64,000 nucleotides of DNA from positions 4,526,001 through 4,590,000 of the forward strand of contig CAXXXS010000001.1 of the NCBI GenBank assembly GCA_963665085.2, written 5' to 3'. Both the position numbers and the translations under genes were made by a program. Below the pieces are notes generated by a model. That model saw only the letters and a program-made list of their open reading frames with translations, was not told the DNA's origin and did not search any database. Below are positions 63,942 through 64,000 of this stretch, one piece after another (the first letter of the stretch is position 1; every line of letters begins with the position of its first letter). The DNA comes from G963665085 sp963665085 (GTDB lineage Bacteria; Bacteroidota; Bacteroidia; Bacteroidales; JAAAOM01).

Positions 63942-64000
63942 ATGCTCTAAAAATTAACAATCAAAAAAGACATCTTATTTAGATAGATTCTTTGAATATC

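Noticed and set aside
1..64000. tRNA, rRNA, CRISPR array or prophage
   Set aside because: Intergenic regions were read on both strands; no cloverleaf ends, spaced direct repeats or phage structural genes were seen.

Overview
This is a low-GC chromosomal segment from a member of the Bacteroidota, probably in or near the Bacteroidales/Marinilabiliales. The evidence is the set of lineage-typical genes: type IX secretion (T9SS) cargo with C-terminal sorting domains, a PorP/SprF - OmpA - PKD locus, DUF3857 transglutaminase-like proteins, a GH3-beta-lactamase fusion, DUF4295 next to L28/L33, and promoter boxes of the TAnnTTTG type. Genes look ordinary and dense. No tRNA, rRNA, CRISPR array or prophage was seen.

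Layout. 1-9.5 kb is housekeeping: the 3' part of clpC, convergent with rimO-ftsY-DUF4295-rpmG-rpmB, then cinA and secA. 9.6-16.3 kb holds a secreted trypsin-like protease, thpR, a DUF3857 protein, a SiaB/SiaC-type kinase-phosphoprotein pair and a secreted unknown. 16.4-21.7 kb is a compact six-gene run: a Na+-pumping methylmalonyl-CoA decarboxylase (mmdA, OadG-like, biotin carrier, beta subunit) followed by a YdcF-like protein and a Dam-type DNA adenine methyltransferase. 22.0-32.1 kb has the GH3-beta-lactamase fusion, then a probable five-gene unit (T9SS protease, 11-repeat TPR protein, small membrane protein, glycosyltransferase, cysteine-rich DUF6485). 32.4-37.0 kb has a SlyD-type isomerase and two overlapping DUF3857 proteins.

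37.2-38.4 kb is an IS630-family element with TA target duplication and a frame break in its transposase. 38.4-41 kb has a bacterial globin, DUF763 and a small secreted unknown. 41-49.5 kb is the T9SS-linked locus: a degenerate M43 peptidase, an OmpA/PD40 protein and PorP/SprF on one strand, and a 1448-residue PKD protein with a gliding-motility C-terminus on the other. 49.6-58.5 kb carries a STAS-like protein, an acyltransferase, a sugar isomerase / isochorismatase / PfkB kinase group, an EamA transporter, an outer-membrane barrel, an unusually long nucleoside-diphosphate-kinase-like protein and an acyl-CoA synthetase. 58.7-59.3 kb is an IS200-type element. The window ends with a membrane-anchored unknown and purL.

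The points most worth a second look are: the Dam methylase and YdcF-like protein appended to the decarboxylase operon; the NDK-like enzyme with every catalytic residue kept around a large insertion; the M43 peptidase that lost HE of its HExxH motif inside a T9SS locus; and the paired active and inactive DUF3857 transglutaminases. Nothing in the window is a clear defence island or biosynthetic cluster.
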